Origin: Actinokineospora globicatena
Lineage (GTDB): Bacteria > Actinomycetota > Actinomycetes > Mycobacteriales > Pseudonocardiaceae
Reading direction: 5' to 3'
Assembly (NCBI RefSeq): GCF_024171945.1
Contig: NZ_JAMTCR010000002.1
Coordinates: 372,001-436,000 of the forward strand
Length of the DNA: 64,000 nt
Part shown: positions 35,656 through 44,412 of the stretch, in pieces
Layout: the number at the start of each line of letters is the position of its first letter
Numbering within the stretch: the stretch's first letter is position 1
The notes under the pieces: generated by a model
What the model was told of the DNA's origin: nothing
Seen by the model: only the letters and a program-made list of their open reading frames with translations
Database searches by the model: none
Program-made: the position numbers and the translations under genes

Positions 35656-36093
35656 GTGGAGGAAGACTGGGCCGCGGTTGCCGCTGTGGTCAACGAGAAG
35701 ATGGTGGCGCTGGGGCTCAATCAGCAGGAACTGATTCGGCGGTCGCAGCTGTCCAAGGGGACCATTCGGGAAATCCAGTACAACCTCGGGGACCGCAAAC
35801 GGAGTCCGCTGACGTTGGAGGCGCTGTCGACGGCGCTGGAGTTGCACCCGCAGCACCTGGTCGCGGTGCTGGAGCACCGGTCGCCGCCGCGGGCGGGGGA
35901 GCCCGCAGCGAAGTCGGCCGACGACCTGCCGGGGTACCTGGAACTGATCGTGCACCTGCTGCGCGACATCAACGGCAAGATTGACGTCATCGACGTGCAC
36001 ACCAGCCGGATCGAGCAGCTGGAAAAGGACGTCCGCGTGGTGCTCGAGCATTTCCGCCAGCAGGCGAAAGGCCCGGACTCCCCGGCGGAGTAG
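35656..36093 (+). CDS. XRE-type helix-turn-helix regulator with C-terminal coiled coil
   Basis: 145 residues from the GTG at 35656, with GGAGGA five bases upstream. The helix-turn-helix is MVALGLNQQELIRRSQLSKGTIREIQYN (about 16-43). The C-terminal 50 residues (LIVHLLRDINGKIDVIDVHTSRIEQLEKDVRVVLEHF) form a predicted coiled coil with clear heptads. It is probably a dimeric DNA-binding protein. An AT-rich palindrome about 80 bp upstream could be its own operator. Targets are unknown. Confidence 0.8.
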   Translation: MEEDWAAVAAVVNEKMVALGLNQQELIRRSQLSKGTIREIQYNLGDRKRSPLTLEALSTALELHPQHLVAVLEHRSPPRAGEPAAKSADDLPGYLELIVHLLRDINGKIDVIDVHTSRIEQLEKDVRVVLEHFRQQAKGPDSPAE

Positions 36094-36096
36094 CGC

Positions 36097-37179
36097 TCAC
36101 CGATCGCGGATCTCGACCTCCGGGTACCGCTTGACCTCGCGGTCGAACAACGCCGTCGGGGTGCCGCGGAGCCAGCAGTCCACGAACGCGCGGACGTAGG
36201 CGCGCTGCAACTCCACAGCACGAGCGGGGCTCACGGTCCCGAACATCTCCGCGAAGAGATCGGCGGGCAGCGCGCGCAGACCGCCCGGCTCGATGAAGTA
36301 CGGCGCGTCCGTGAAGCTGTAGTGCCCCATGGTGTTCGCGGCGAGGTGGCGTCCCCAGACCTGTTGCGCGGACGCCCATTCGGTCCACGAGTCGAAATGC
36401 CACGCGCCGGTCAGCAGAAGTGCGGGCACCGGAACCGCCGCGACCGGCGACGGAAGGCCACCGTCGAGGTTGAGCGCCGCGCGAATCCGGCGATCCGTCC
36501 TAGCCGCCTGGAAGGCGGTCGCACCGCCAGCCGAGTGACCGACGGCGGCGATTCGACTCGGGTCGACCAAACGGCGGCGGAGGAGTTCCGTCAGGACCGA
36601 GCTGAGATCGTCCGCGCGGACCTGGATCGCGGCGGCGATGTCCTCCTCCGGCGGCATGCTGTGCGAGATGACGCGCCCATCGGGGAAGCGGACCGCGGCG
36701 GCCTCGTAGGTGTGGTCGACGGAGGCGACGAGGTACCCGTGGCTGGCCAGGTCCTCCGCGAGCGCCGTGGCGGTCACGCGCGAACCGGCGTACCCGTGGC
36801 TGAACAGCACCAGGGGCAACCGAACCGGGATGCCGGGCGCGTCCTGCAGCGCGTTGGGCGTGATCACCCGCAACGAGTCGAGCGGCGCGCCGAGTGCGGA
36901 CTCGAGCGACCGGGTGACCGCGACGTCGGCGTAAGCGGCTCGCGCACCGCGGGTGGTCAACGTGGGGTACCACAACTGGACCATCAGTTCCCGCGGTCGC
37001 GGCGACGGGGCCCACGGGTCCACTCTGGACTGATCGACGACGTGCACCGCCGTCGTGCCGACCGGCAGCACCCCGGTCGGACGGGCCAGCCGGACGACCG
37101 GGGTGGCACCCGCCGGGGCCACGAGCGCGACCTGGGCGCACACCAGGGCGAGGAGCAGACCGACCACGCGTGACCTCAT
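36097..37179 (-). CDS. Secreted alpha/beta hydrolase, platelet-activating-factor acetylhydrolase-like
   Basis: 360 residues with a signal peptide (MRSRVVGLLLALVCAQVALVAPAGA, cleavage about 25). The nucleophile elbow GHSAGG puts serine at 216. The acid is probably D239 (NLDGG) and the histidine H286 (MGHYSFTD). LMVQLWYP and PLVLFSHGYAGSR match the PAF-AH/cutinase-like group of actinobacterial lipases. It hydrolyses ester bonds in lipids or polyesters outside the cell. It is convergent with the XRE gene, with only 3 bp between the stops. Confidence 0.88.
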   Translation of the reverse strand: MRSRVVGLLLALVCAQVALVAPAGATPVVRLARPTGVLPVGTTAVHVVDQSRVDPWAPSPRPRELMVQLWYPTLTTRGARAAYADVAVTRSLESALGAPLDSLRVITPNALQDAPGIPVRLPLVLFSHGYAGSRVTATALAEDLASHGYLVASVDHTYEAAAVRFPDGRVISHSMPPEEDIAAAIQVRADDLSSVLTELLRRRLVDPSRIAAVGHSAGGATAFQAARTDRRIRAALNLDGGLPSPVAAVPVPALLLTGAWHFDSWTEWASAQQVWGRHLAANTMGHYSFTDAPYFIEPGGLRALPADLFAEMFGTVSPARAVELQRAYVRAFVDCWLRGTPTALFDREVKRYPEVEIRDR

Positions 37180-37241
37180 GGCGGCAGGCTAGCGACCACT
37201 GACCTCTTTGGTCTAGACCTATGCGCCGCGCTCCGGTGCGA

Positions 37242-37745
37242 TCAGGACGCCAGGTGCAGCGTGGCGGTGAAGACCGGCGCGGTCGGCGAACCGCACCGCT
37301 GGGTGATCTCGGCGTCGAACGCGGTGAGCCTGCCGGTGTCCGGGTCGCGCTCCAGGGTGGTGATGGTGAACTCGGCGACGTCGAGCCCGCACGCGAGGCC
37401 GTCCCTGATCACCACGATGCCGGTGTTCTCCGGGTGCTGGTACCGGTTGGTCACGCCGGTGTAGGTGCCCGGCGACAGCGGCGCCCCGTCAGCACCGGAG
37501 AGCTCGATGGCCAACCAGGTCCAGCCCTGGCCCGGGCCGCGGTACTTGTCACCGTCGAACTTGATGACGTTGTCGTGCTCCCAGATCCGGACCTCCTGGT
37601 CCGGTGTCTCCCAGGTGTCGCTGTACCCGTTGACCGGGAAGGCACCCGCCGCACCGTCGAAGCTGATGCTCACCCCCGGGTCCGCCCCTGCGGGCAGGAC
37701 ACCCACCAACACCGCCGCGACAGCCCCCAGAACGACCGCGCCCAT
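37242..37745 (-). CDS. Secreted protein of unknown function
   Basis: 167 residues with a signal peptide (cleavage about 21, after PAGA). The mature part is beta-rich: VSISFDGAAGAFPVNGYSDTW, WTWLAIELSGADGAPLSPGTYTG, and DVAEFTITTLERD. It has two cysteines that may form a disulfide (LACGLD and QRCGSP). No family is recognised. It stands between a lipase and a regulator gene, all on the minus strand. Confidence 0.75.
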   Translation of the reverse strand: MGAVVLGAVAAVLVGVLPAGADPGVSISFDGAAGAFPVNGYSDTWETPDQEVRIWEHDNVIKFDGDKYRGPGQGWTWLAIELSGADGAPLSPGTYTGVTNRYQHPENTGIVVIRDGLACGLDVAEFTITTLERDPDTGRLTAFDAEITQRCGSPTAPVFTATLHLAS

Positions 37746-37871
37746 GGCACTCCCCCTCGTCGCCCACCCCCGACGGGCAGGACAACCCCAACCCTGCCGG
37801 GAGAACCGGCGGGATCGGGTGGAGCAAGTGGGGAGGAACGGTGTGCGAACGCCACCCGTTCGGCGGTAGCG

Positions 37872-38345
37872 CTAGTAGTCGCCCTTGCCGCGCTTCTTGG
37901 AGTTCAGCACGTTGTTGTGCCGGTACGCCTCGGCGGTGGTGGGCGAGTTCGACGGGATCGGCTCGGTGAACGACCGGATCAGGTTGACCACCGCCTGGCG
38001 CTGCTCCTCGGTCAGCCGCATGACCAACTCGCGGACCTCGGTGACCGTCGCCGTCGGCCGACCCGCGCGGGCTGGCTCGTACTTGGTCGGGTCCAGGTTG
38101 GCCAGCCGCAGCGCCTCGCTGGGTTCGAGGTCCACGGCGAGCGCGGCGTTGATCACCGTGTCCGCCTTGGGGCGGAACGGCTTGCGGTCGGCGCGCCGCC
38201 CGCTCTCCAACTGCTGCCACGAGGTGCGCGAGAACCGGGCCTTCTGCGCCGCGTCCTCCTGCGACCAGCCCTTATCGTCGCGCGCACGGCGCAGCAGTTC
38301 CCCGAGTGGCCAAGAGTTGGTGTCTTCGCCGTCCCGACCGGTCAT
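37872..38345 (-). CDS. XRE-family helix-turn-helix regulator
   Basis: 157 residues from the ATG at 38345; a TTG 24 bases upstream is in frame but unlikely. The N-terminal helix-turn-helix is LGELLRRARDDKGWSQEDAAQKARFSRTSWQQLESGRR. The middle region holds ADTVINAALAVDLEPSEALRLANLDP, and the C terminus is basic (SKKRGKGDY). No clear ribosome-binding site precedes it. A 21-bp palindrome at 38426-38446 lies about 80 bp upstream and is a plausible operator. Confidence 0.82.
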   Translation of the reverse strand: MTGRDGEDTNSWPLGELLRRARDDKGWSQEDAAQKARFSRTSWQQLESGRRADRKPFRPKADTVINAALAVDLEPSEALRLANLDPTKYEPARAGRPTATVTEVRELVMRLTEEQRQAVVNLIRSFTEPIPSNSPTTAEAYRHNNVLNSKKRGKGDY

Positions 38346-38425
38346 GGCGCAGATGATCCCGCATGCCAAGCGCCGTGACGACAGCGAAACGCCCTTCCGC
38401 GCGTGTTGCCTATTGTTTCGTAAAT

Positions 38426-38446
38426 GTAGTCACACACTGTGTCTAC
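38426..38446. promoter_or_regulatory. 21-bp imperfect palindrome upstream of XRE gene
   Basis: GTAGTCACA at 38426 and TGTGTCTAC at 38438 flank CAC; 8 of 9 arm positions pair. It overlaps the last codons of the upstream membrane protein gene and lies in a locally AT-rich promoter-like stretch. Confidence 0.5.
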
Positions 38447-39375
38447 TGTGGACTGTGCGTGGTGCGGCCGGGCACGTCGTCGGCACCGGCCCCACCTGTG
38501 GGGAACGGCCACACGGGGTGCTCGGCGGCATCGCGCACCCCCCGCCTGGGCCGCGCTGTCAACCGGATCCCAGCCGCCAGACCCACCGCGAACAGCACCG
38601 GGAGCACCGCGGCACGCTGGTGATCCACCGCGCGCCAGACGCCAAGACCCGTGAGCACCAGACCGACCGCGATCACGGAGCACAGCGCGTGCGGGGTCCA
38701 GGACCTCGCACCGCTGCGGGATTTGACGACCCGCGCGACGGTCCGCGGATCGGTCACCGGCACGAGCCACCGCTGCCCCGCGCCCTCGACGCGCAGCACC
38801 GGACCGGCGGGCACGTCGACCGCGCTGCCGTTGGGCAACGACCAGGTGATCGGGTGCGCGAGTTCACCGGGTTGGACCAACTCCAGTCGCTCACAGGGGA
38901 TCGCCAGGTGCGCGGTGTTCGTGCCGACGGGTGGTGCGGGCAGCCGATCGAGCACCAGCCGGTCCGGTTGGACCAGCAACCGCGCCCGCCCACGCCGCGC
39001 GGGCGCCACCTCCATCCACGCGGGTGGCTCGCGGGTGACCAGGTACGCGGCGACCCGCGCCAGTGCCCACGCCACCGCGAGCAGCCCGACCGCCTCGCCG
39101 ATGATCGCCAGCCGATCCGGCTCGGGCTGACCGCGATCCGGGTCCCGCAACGAGACCACCGCCACCGCGACCATCGCCGCCGCGGGGAAGCTCGTGCCCA
39201 GGACCGCCGCCCACGGCCAGCGGCGCGGGGTGGTCGAGGTGCACACCAGCGCCCCCACGCCGAGCCCGATCACCCCGAGGTACCACCCGGCGGACATCCC
39301 GGCGAGCAACACCACCGGCACGCCCACGGTGGCGGCAACCAGCGACAACACGGCCAACAACCAACGGACCCGCAT
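38443..39375 (-). CDS. Membrane protein of unknown function with PH-like domain character
   Basis: 310 residues from the ATG at 39375, with GGGAGG six bases upstream; a longer frame is rejected. Four hydrophobic segments lie in the N-terminal third (about 5-25, 31-48, 57-77, 92-112) and two more near the C terminus (about 230-248 and 255-272). Between them is a soluble beta-rich region (about 125-220). The layout resembles PH-domain-bearing membrane proteins, but no motif proves it. It overlaps the operator-like palindrome of the next gene at its end. Confidence 0.7.
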   Translation of the reverse strand: MRVRWLLAVLSLVAATVGVPVVLLAGMSAGWYLGVIGLGVGALVCTSTTPRRWPWAAVLGTSFPAAAMVAVAVVSLRDPDRGQPEPDRLAIIGEAVGLLAVAWALARVAAYLVTREPPAWMEVAPARRGRARLLVQPDRLVLDRLPAPPVGTNTAHLAIPCERLELVQPGELAHPITWSLPNGSAVDVPAGPVLRVEGAGQRWLVPVTDPRTVARVVKSRSGARSWTPHALCSVIAVGLVLTGLGVWRAVDHQRAAVLPVLFAVGLAAGIRLTARPRRGVRDAAEHPVWPFPTGGAGADDVPGRTTHSPQ

Positions 39376-39695
39376 CCAAGCCCTCCCCAGCGCCGAGATC
39401 CCCCGTGCCGAGACGTCCTGGCACCGGGGAGGTTGCCCTGGCGCCGGGCGGCGGGCGGTCACCCGATCGGTGGCATTGTGCGCCGCGGTCGCGGGGTCGG
39501 TGATCCGGTCCGAGGGGGTGCCGGTCGCGTCGGGCTTGATTGAGTGCATGCCATTCGGGCTGGTCACGAGGGTGCGCGGGCCCGGAACGCGGTCCGCGCG
39601 GCGCCGACCTTGTCGTCGCATGTCAGGCACCTGGTTCTCGTACCCTGCGAGGTAGTCGTGAGGAACCGTCACCAGCCGAGGAGTGTGGCCGACCG

Positions 39696-40448
39696 ATGTC
39701 GACACCGCACCGACCGCCGATCACCGCTGCCGTGCGGGCGGAGGCCAAGTCAGCGCCGAACAGTTGGCTGCCGGTCACCGCCGAGGACGGGCAGGTCGCG
39801 GGCCGGTACCTGGTGGACGACAACGGCGAGCTCACCGACGAGTTCGTCCCCAACCCGCGCTACCGCCCCCGCTGGTCCCCACCGATCACCGCCGACATGC
39901 GCTCCCACGCCCTCGGCCACCCCGGCGGCTGGGTCGAGGTCATCGACCCCTCGCACACCGCCCCCGACAACCCCGACTGGTCCGTGGTCGGCCGCTACCC
40001 CGTCGACGCCTGGGGCGGGGTGATCGCCGAGTTCCAACCCAACCCCCACTACCGCCCCTCCCCCGTCGCCCTCGGCTGGCCCGCCCCCCGCTCGGAAGCC
40101 GAAGCCGTGCTGCAACTCGCCCACACGGGACAGATCGAATACCGGGAAGCCGTGATCGCGGTCCTCGCGGCGACGTTGGTGTTGCCCGCTGATCCGGACC
40201 GGCCGCCACGGACTCGGCTGGTGCTGCGGGATCGGGTGGTGGACGCGTTCGTCACGGAGGACGCGGTGCCGCCGGACTGGCCGCAGCACTGGCAGAAGTT
40301 CAGCGGGGTGGAGATCGCGATCCTGATCGACCGGCTGGCGGATCAGGCTGGGGGGCCGCCGGATCTGCTGCTGCACGCGGCACCGGATCTGCAGGTACGG
40401 ATTCCTGGGCCGGTGTTGATTGAGGCATTGCGGTTGGTGGCTGGGTAG
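39696..40448 (+). CDS. Type VII secretion system-associated-like protein with duplicated N-terminal repeat
   Basis: 250 residues from the ATG at 39696, with GAGGAG upstream at long spacing. Residues 8-59 and 62-122 are two related repeats, each running from ITA-(V/D)MR-like through W--V----G--VGRY-VD--G---EF-PNP-YRP. The rest (PSPVALGWPAPRSEAEAVLQLAHTG and onwards) resembles proteins annotated as type VII secretion-associated in actinomycetes. No ESX core genes are near, so the name describes the family and not a proven function. Confidence 0.6.
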   Translation: MSTPHRPPITAAVRAEAKSAPNSWLPVTAEDGQVAGRYLVDDNGELTDEFVPNPRYRPRWSPPITADMRSHALGHPGGWVEVIDPSHTAPDNPDWSVVGRYPVDAWGGVIAEFQPNPHYRPSPVALGWPAPRSEAEAVLQLAHTGQIEYREAVIAVLAATLVLPADPDRPPRTRLVLRDRVVDAFVTEDAVPPDWPQHWQKFSGVEIAILIDRLADQAGGPPDLLLHAAPDLQVRIPGPVLIEALRLVAG

Positions 40449-40491
40449 GGGAATTGCTATGGCTTTTGTGGGTTGCTCTGGGGGGTGTGAG

Positions 40492-40900
40492 TTGTCCACA
40501 AGGGGTTGAGTTGTCCACAGGGCCTACTTTCAGCCTCTCCAGCCGTTGCGTCCCCTAGGTAGGCTGTGTATTCGGGGGACTTTGAGGCGGGTTGATCTTG
40601 GCGGCCGTGGGCGGCAGTGCGTTGAGCTGGGGGAAGTCCGGGTCTCGGGCCTCCGCTGCGCTGCGGTAGACGGCTCGCCTTCGGCATTGCAGTGAGGCGC
40701 GAGTTTCGAGCGAAGCTCGATGGGGCGAACTCATTTTGTGCGGGGCCCCTGAACCACCCTGGGAAGGGCTAAAAGCAGGGGGCCACAGAGCGGCCCTCCC
40801 CTGCCCCTGACGACGCTACGGGTGGTCCTCCCCCACACAAACAAGTCCACCCCATCGAGCCGGCCTGGCACCAGCGACTCGGGTGGAGCGAGGGGAGGCC
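40492..40900. repeat. Dispersed non-coding element, copy 2
   Basis: It begins with two DnaA-box-like TTGTCCACA 9-mers (40492 and 40511), then runs parallel to 637-1010. The long inverted repeat is kept: 40719-40761 pairs imperfectly with 40815-40856. Sequence changes in one arm often leave the pairing near the tip and base of the stem. The remainder of the gap to 41171 is G-rich and shows no gene. Confidence 0.7.
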
Positions 40901-41171
40901 AACGTCGTTGGGGCTTGGCCAGTTTCAGGTGGTGGGCTGGGATTGGGCGTGGGGACTTGGTGGGGTGTGGAGGGGCCATGGGACCGGGCCGGGTGGGGCG
41001 CGGGGATGCGTTGGGTGCGGGAGGTGGTGGGGCGTGGAGGGGCGATGCGCTCGGGGTGGTGGGGCGCGGGGGCGAGAGTTGGCTGGGTTTGGTGGGGCGG
41101 GGGCCGTAAGGGGGTGGGAGGAAGGGGTGGTTAGGCGAATCGGGTTGGTTGGGGGGTGGGGGTGGGAAGTG
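40901..41171. other. G-rich gap downstream of the MocR gene
   Basis: The plus strand has many GGTGGGG and GGGGCG runs and no frame with a plausible start. Nothing else is seen. Confidence 0.4.
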
Positions 41172-42488
41172 TTAGTCGGTGGGGGGTTCGGGGGTTTGGG
41201 CGAGGGTGGCCAGGTGGGATAGGGCGGCGGCCAGGGTGGGGAGGGGTGGGGAGGCCAGAGCTAGGCGGATGGCTTGTGGGGGTGTGGTGGGAGGGACGGC
41301 GAAGGAGGCGGCGGGGGTTAGGGAGATGCCTGCGCGGGCAGCGGTGGCTATGAAGGTGTCGGGGCGCCAGTGGGGTGGGAGGTGCCACCAGGCGTGGTAG
41401 GAGCGGGGGTCCGATTGGATGGCGAAGCCTGCTAGGTGGTGGGACAGGAGGGCTTGGCGGGTTTGGGCGTCGGCGCGTTTGTCGGTGCGGAGGCGGGTGG
41501 CGGTGCCGTCGGTGGTCCAGGTGGTCATGGCGGTCATGGCGACGTGTTGGGGGGACCAGCTGCCGGAGCGGATGGCGGTCAGGACGGCGGGGCGCAGGGG
41601 TGGGGAGGTCACGGCGAAGCCGAGGCTCAGGCCGGGGGCGATGCGCTTGGACAGGCTGTCGACGAGGACCGCGCGGGGCACGAGTGGCCACAGTGGAGGG
41701 TCGTCGTGGAGGAAGCTGTAGATGGCGTCCTCGATCAGTGGGATGTCCTTGAAGCACAAGAGGTCCGCGATCGCCAGTCGACGCTCAGGACCCATCGAGA
41801 TGCCGAGCGGGTTGTGCAGGGTCGGTTGCAAGTAGACTGCGCTCAGCGACCCCGCCGCAGACAATGCCGACGGGGTAACGCCTTCGCCATCTGTCTCAAG
41901 TGGAACAAGGACGACACCGAGGCGGGCGGCAATGCCCTTGACCACCGCGTAAGTCATGTCCTCCACCCCGAGTCGCTCCCCCGGTGCGACCAAAGCCGCG
42001 ATAGCGCCCGCGATCGCCTGACGTCCGTTGCCCGCGAAGAGGATGTCCTCCGGCTGCGGTGACCACCCGCCGCGGGCGAGCAAGGAAGCGGCAGCGGCCC
42101 GCGCCACCGGAGTCCCAGCGACACCAACCGCCCGCAGTGCTTCGGCGAAGACGTCGGGGCGCAGCACCGCGCGCAGGCTTTCGGCGATCACGGCGGTGTG
42201 TTCCGGCAGGACCGGGAAGTTCAGCTCCAGGTCGACCGGGGCGCCGCTGGGTTCGGCCAGGGTCGATTCCGCCACCGAGGGTGCCGCGCGGACGTAAGTG
42301 CCCCGGCCGACCTCGCCGATAACCAGCCCGCGTCGGACGAGTTCGGCGTACACGCGGGACGCCGTGGAGACCGCGATGCCGTGGTCGCGGGCGAAGCGGC
42401 GTTGGGTGGGCAGGCGGGTGCCCGCGCCGAGCTTGCCGCTGGTGATGTCGCGGGCGATCCGGTCGGCGACCGTGCGGAAGTCCATCAT
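41172..42488 (-). CDS. MocR/PdxR-type regulator: GntR helix-turn-helix fused to aminotransferase-like domain
   Basis: 438 residues. The winged helix is RLPTQRRFARDHGIAVSTASRVYAELVRRGLV (about 25-56). A class I aminotransferase fold follows, with the PLP lysine in DSLSKRIAPG (K281), plus YLQPTLHNPLG and IEDAIYSFL. MocR proteins bind PLP and an amino compound and regulate a divergent gene. That is the arrangement here, with the hydrolase at 42560 and a direct repeat between them. The C-terminal 60 residues have lower complexity. Confidence 0.92.
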   Translation of the reverse strand: MMDFRTVADRIARDITSGKLGAGTRLPTQRRFARDHGIAVSTASRVYAELVRRGLVIGEVGRGTYVRAAPSVAESTLAEPSGAPVDLELNFPVLPEHTAVIAESLRAVLRPDVFAEALRAVGVAGTPVARAAAASLLARGGWSPQPEDILFAGNGRQAIAGAIAALVAPGERLGVEDMTYAVVKGIAARLGVVLVPLETDGEGVTPSALSAAGSLSAVYLQPTLHNPLGISMGPERRLAIADLLCFKDIPLIEDAIYSFLHDDPPLWPLVPRAVLVDSLSKRIAPGLSLGFAVTSPPLRPAVLTAIRSGSWSPQHVAMTAMTTWTTDGTATRLRTDKRADAQTRQALLSHHLAGFAIQSDPRSYHAWWHLPPHWRPDTFIATAARAGISLTPAASFAVPPTTPPQAIRLALASPPLPTLAAALSHLATLAQTPEPPTD

Positions 42489-42519
42489 TGCTCCGAGGGC
42501 ATTGTTTTCATTGCTCCGA
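42485..42519. promoter_or_regulatory. Candidate MocR-binding direct repeat
   Basis: TCATTGCTCCGA occurs at 42485-42496 and again at 42508-42519, a 23-bp period (about two helical turns). The first overlaps the MocR start codon and the second adjoins ATATAGT, a likely -10 element for the hydrolase. MocR proteins characteristically bind direct repeats in such divergent regions. Confidence 0.65.
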
Positions 42520-42559
42520 TATAGTGCCCCGGATACGGTGGCGGGGACAAGGAGGCCCC

Positions 42560-43243
42560 ATGCTGCTGCTCGTCCACGGCCACCCGTTCGACCACACGAT
42601 GTGGCACCCCCAACTGGCCCGGTTCGACGCCGTCGCCCCCGACCTGCGCGGGTACGGCGCGGCGGAACCGGCGCGTGGCGTGACCCCGATGAGCGCCTTC
42701 GCCGACGACCTCGCCGCGATCGCGCCGGGTGAGGTGGTCCTCTGCGGACTGTCCATGGGCGGCCAGGTCGCCATGGAGTTCCACCGGCGGTACCCCGAGC
42801 GCGTGCGGGCGCTGATCCTCGCCGACACGACGGCCCGCGCCGAGACGCCCGACTCGCGGCAGGACCGCCTGGACATGGCCGACCGGTTGAGTCGCGAAGG
42901 GATGGAGCCTTACGCGCGCGAGGTTCTATGGAAGATGGTCTCCCCCGGCAACGACGCGGCCGCGGAGCACGTGCTCAAGATGATGCTGTCAGCGCCACCG
43001 GAAGGTGCGGCCGCCGCGCAGCGTGGACGGGCAGATAGGCCTGACTACCGCGAATCACTGCGCGCACACCCTGTGCCCACTCTGGTCGTAGTCGGCAGCG
43101 AGGACGTCTACACCCCGCTAGACGAGGTGAAGCTCATCCCGGCGACGCACGTGGTGGAGATCCGCGGCGCCGCGCACCTGCCCAACCTGGAGCGGCCGGA
43201 GGAGTTCAACGACGCCGTCGCGGGATTCCTGGCGACCCTCTGA
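42560..43243 (+). CDS. Alpha/beta hydrolase
   Basis: 227 residues from the ATG at 42560, with AAGGAGG upstream. LLLVHGHPFDHTMWHPQL is the oxyanion region and GLSMGGQ holds the nucleophile. The acid is in VVGSEDVYTP and the histidine in GAAHLPNLERPEEF. It resembles lactonase- or esterase-type hydrolases of the HGHPFDHT group. Divergent to the MocR regulator, which probably controls it. PadR follows about 50 bp later. Confidence 0.92.
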   Translation: MLLLVHGHPFDHTMWHPQLARFDAVAPDLRGYGAAEPARGVTPMSAFADDLAAIAPGEVVLCGLSMGGQVAMEFHRRYPERVRALILADTTARAETPDSRQDRLDMADRLSREGMEPYAREVLWKMVSPGNDAAAEHVLKMMLSAPPEGAAAAQRGRADRPDYRESLRAHPVPTLVVVGSEDVYTPLDEVKLIPATHVVEIRGAAHLPNLERPEEFNDAVAGFLATL

Positions 43244-43293
43244 GACACGCGTCTCGTTGTCGTGCCGGAAAGCGCTTACCTACTGTCCAGTAC

Positions 43294-43839
43294 ATGGCGT
43301 TGGAGCACGCGATCCTGGTCGCGTTGAGCGAACGGGCCGGTACCGGCTACGAACTGGCCAGGGGCTTCGACCGCTACGGCGGCGACTTCTGGCAGGCGAC
43401 CCACCAGCAGATCTACCGGGTGCTCAACCGGATGGCCGACGGCGGTTGGGTGGCCGCCGAGCACGTCGCGCAGACCGGGCGGCCGGACAAGAAGGTCTAC
43501 ACCGTCACCGACGCCGGGCGGGTCGAGCTGGCGCGGTGGCTGGCCGAGCCCGCGCAACCCACCCACCCGCGCGACGACTTGGCAGTGAAGATCCGCGGCG
43601 CCTCCTTCGGCGACCCGGCGGCGGTGCTGGCCGAGGTCGAGCGGCACCGCGCGCACCACGCCGAGCGGCTTGCCGGGTACGAGGCCGTCGAGCGCCGCGA
43701 GTTCGCCGACCCGGCCGCGCTCACGGGTCACCGCCTGCACCAGTACCTCACCCTGCGCGGCGGCATCACCACCGAGCGCGGTCTGGTCGGCTGGTACGAC
43801 GAGGTCCGCACGGCCCTGCGCCGCGACAGCGCGACCTGA
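43294..43839 (+). CDS. PadR-family transcriptional regulator
   Basis: 181 residues. The N-terminal winged helix has LVALSERAGTGYELARGFDR and FWQATHQQIYRVLNRMADGGWV. A helical Vir_C-like C-terminal domain follows (VLAEVERHRAHHAERLAGYE). PadR proteins respond to phenolic or other small molecules or act with two-component systems. Position after the hydrolase suggests a joint transcript, but the distance allows an own promoter. Confidence 0.9.
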   Translation: MALEHAILVALSERAGTGYELARGFDRYGGDFWQATHQQIYRVLNRMADGGWVAAEHVAQTGRPDKKVYTVTDAGRVELARWLAEPAQPTHPRDDLAVKIRGASFGDPAAVLAEVERHRAHHAERLAGYEAVERREFADPAALTGHRLHQYLTLRGGITTERGLVGWYDEVRTALRRDSAT

Positions 43840-44244
43840 TCACCGCCGGGCCAGCACCTCCGCGCGGACCCGGTCTGCGGCGGCAGCCGGGTCCTCGTGC
43901 TCCCAGACCCGCACCACCAGCCAGCCCGCCTCGGCGAGCCGGTCGTCGGTGTCGCGGTCGCGGCGCCGGTTGGTCTCGATCTTGTCGCGCCAGAACGCCG
44001 CGTTGCGCTTGGGCCACGTGGCGTGCTCGGGGCAGCCGTGCCAGAAGCAGCCGTCGACGAAGACGGCGACCCTGGCGCGCGGGAAGACGACATCCGCTTC
44101 TCTACGCACCGTGCGTACCGGCCGCTGGTGCACCCGGTAGCGCAGGCCACGGGCGTGCAAGGCCTTGCGCAGGGCGATCTCGATCCCGGTGTCCCGAGCC
44201 CGCTGCCTGCTCATCCGCAGCCTGGTGGCCGCCGTCGAGTCCAC
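43840..44244 (-). CDS. vsr: Very short patch repair endonuclease (Vsr)
   Basis: 134 residues. The Vsr signature is complete: RMSRQRARDTGIEIALRKALHARGLRYRVH, then the metal-binding aspartate in READVVFPRARVAVFVDGCFWHGCPEH, WP--N-AFW--KI--N--RD, and a final WEHED. The enzyme nicks DNA 5' of T in T:G mismatches made by deamination of 5-methylcytosine. It is normally paired with a cytosine methyltransferase, which is absent here. The stop is directly adjacent to the convergent PadR stop. Confidence 0.92.
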   Translation of the reverse strand: MDSTAATRLRMSRQRARDTGIEIALRKALHARGLRYRVHQRPVRTVRREADVVFPRARVAVFVDGCFWHGCPEHATWPKRNAAFWRDKIETNRRRDRDTDDRLAEAGWLVVRVWEHEDPAAAADRVRAEVLARR

Positions 44245-44280
44245 CCGACCCCCATCTCCAGCACCTGTTTCCGCAGGTAC

Positions 44281-44324
44281 GGATAAAGTTCCGTACCCCT
44301 ACGGATACCGACCCTGATTGTTCC
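44281..44324 (-). promoter_or_regulatory. Shared cis element, copy C (minus orientation)
   Basis: On the minus strand, starting at 44324: GGAACAATC, then 13 bases, then GTAGGGGTAC (44302-44293) and ACTTTATCC (44289-44281). The distance between the first and second blocks is the same 22 bp as in the copies at 50961 and 54429. It lies between vsr and the first S1 protease gene. Confidence 0.7.
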
Positions 44325-44412
44325 TCACCGGGCGTCACTCGAAAGTGACCTGCAGCGAACCGCCGCCGTCCCTGCCTAGAGGCGAGCGTTCCTGATCCGG
44401 AAAGGAACCATC

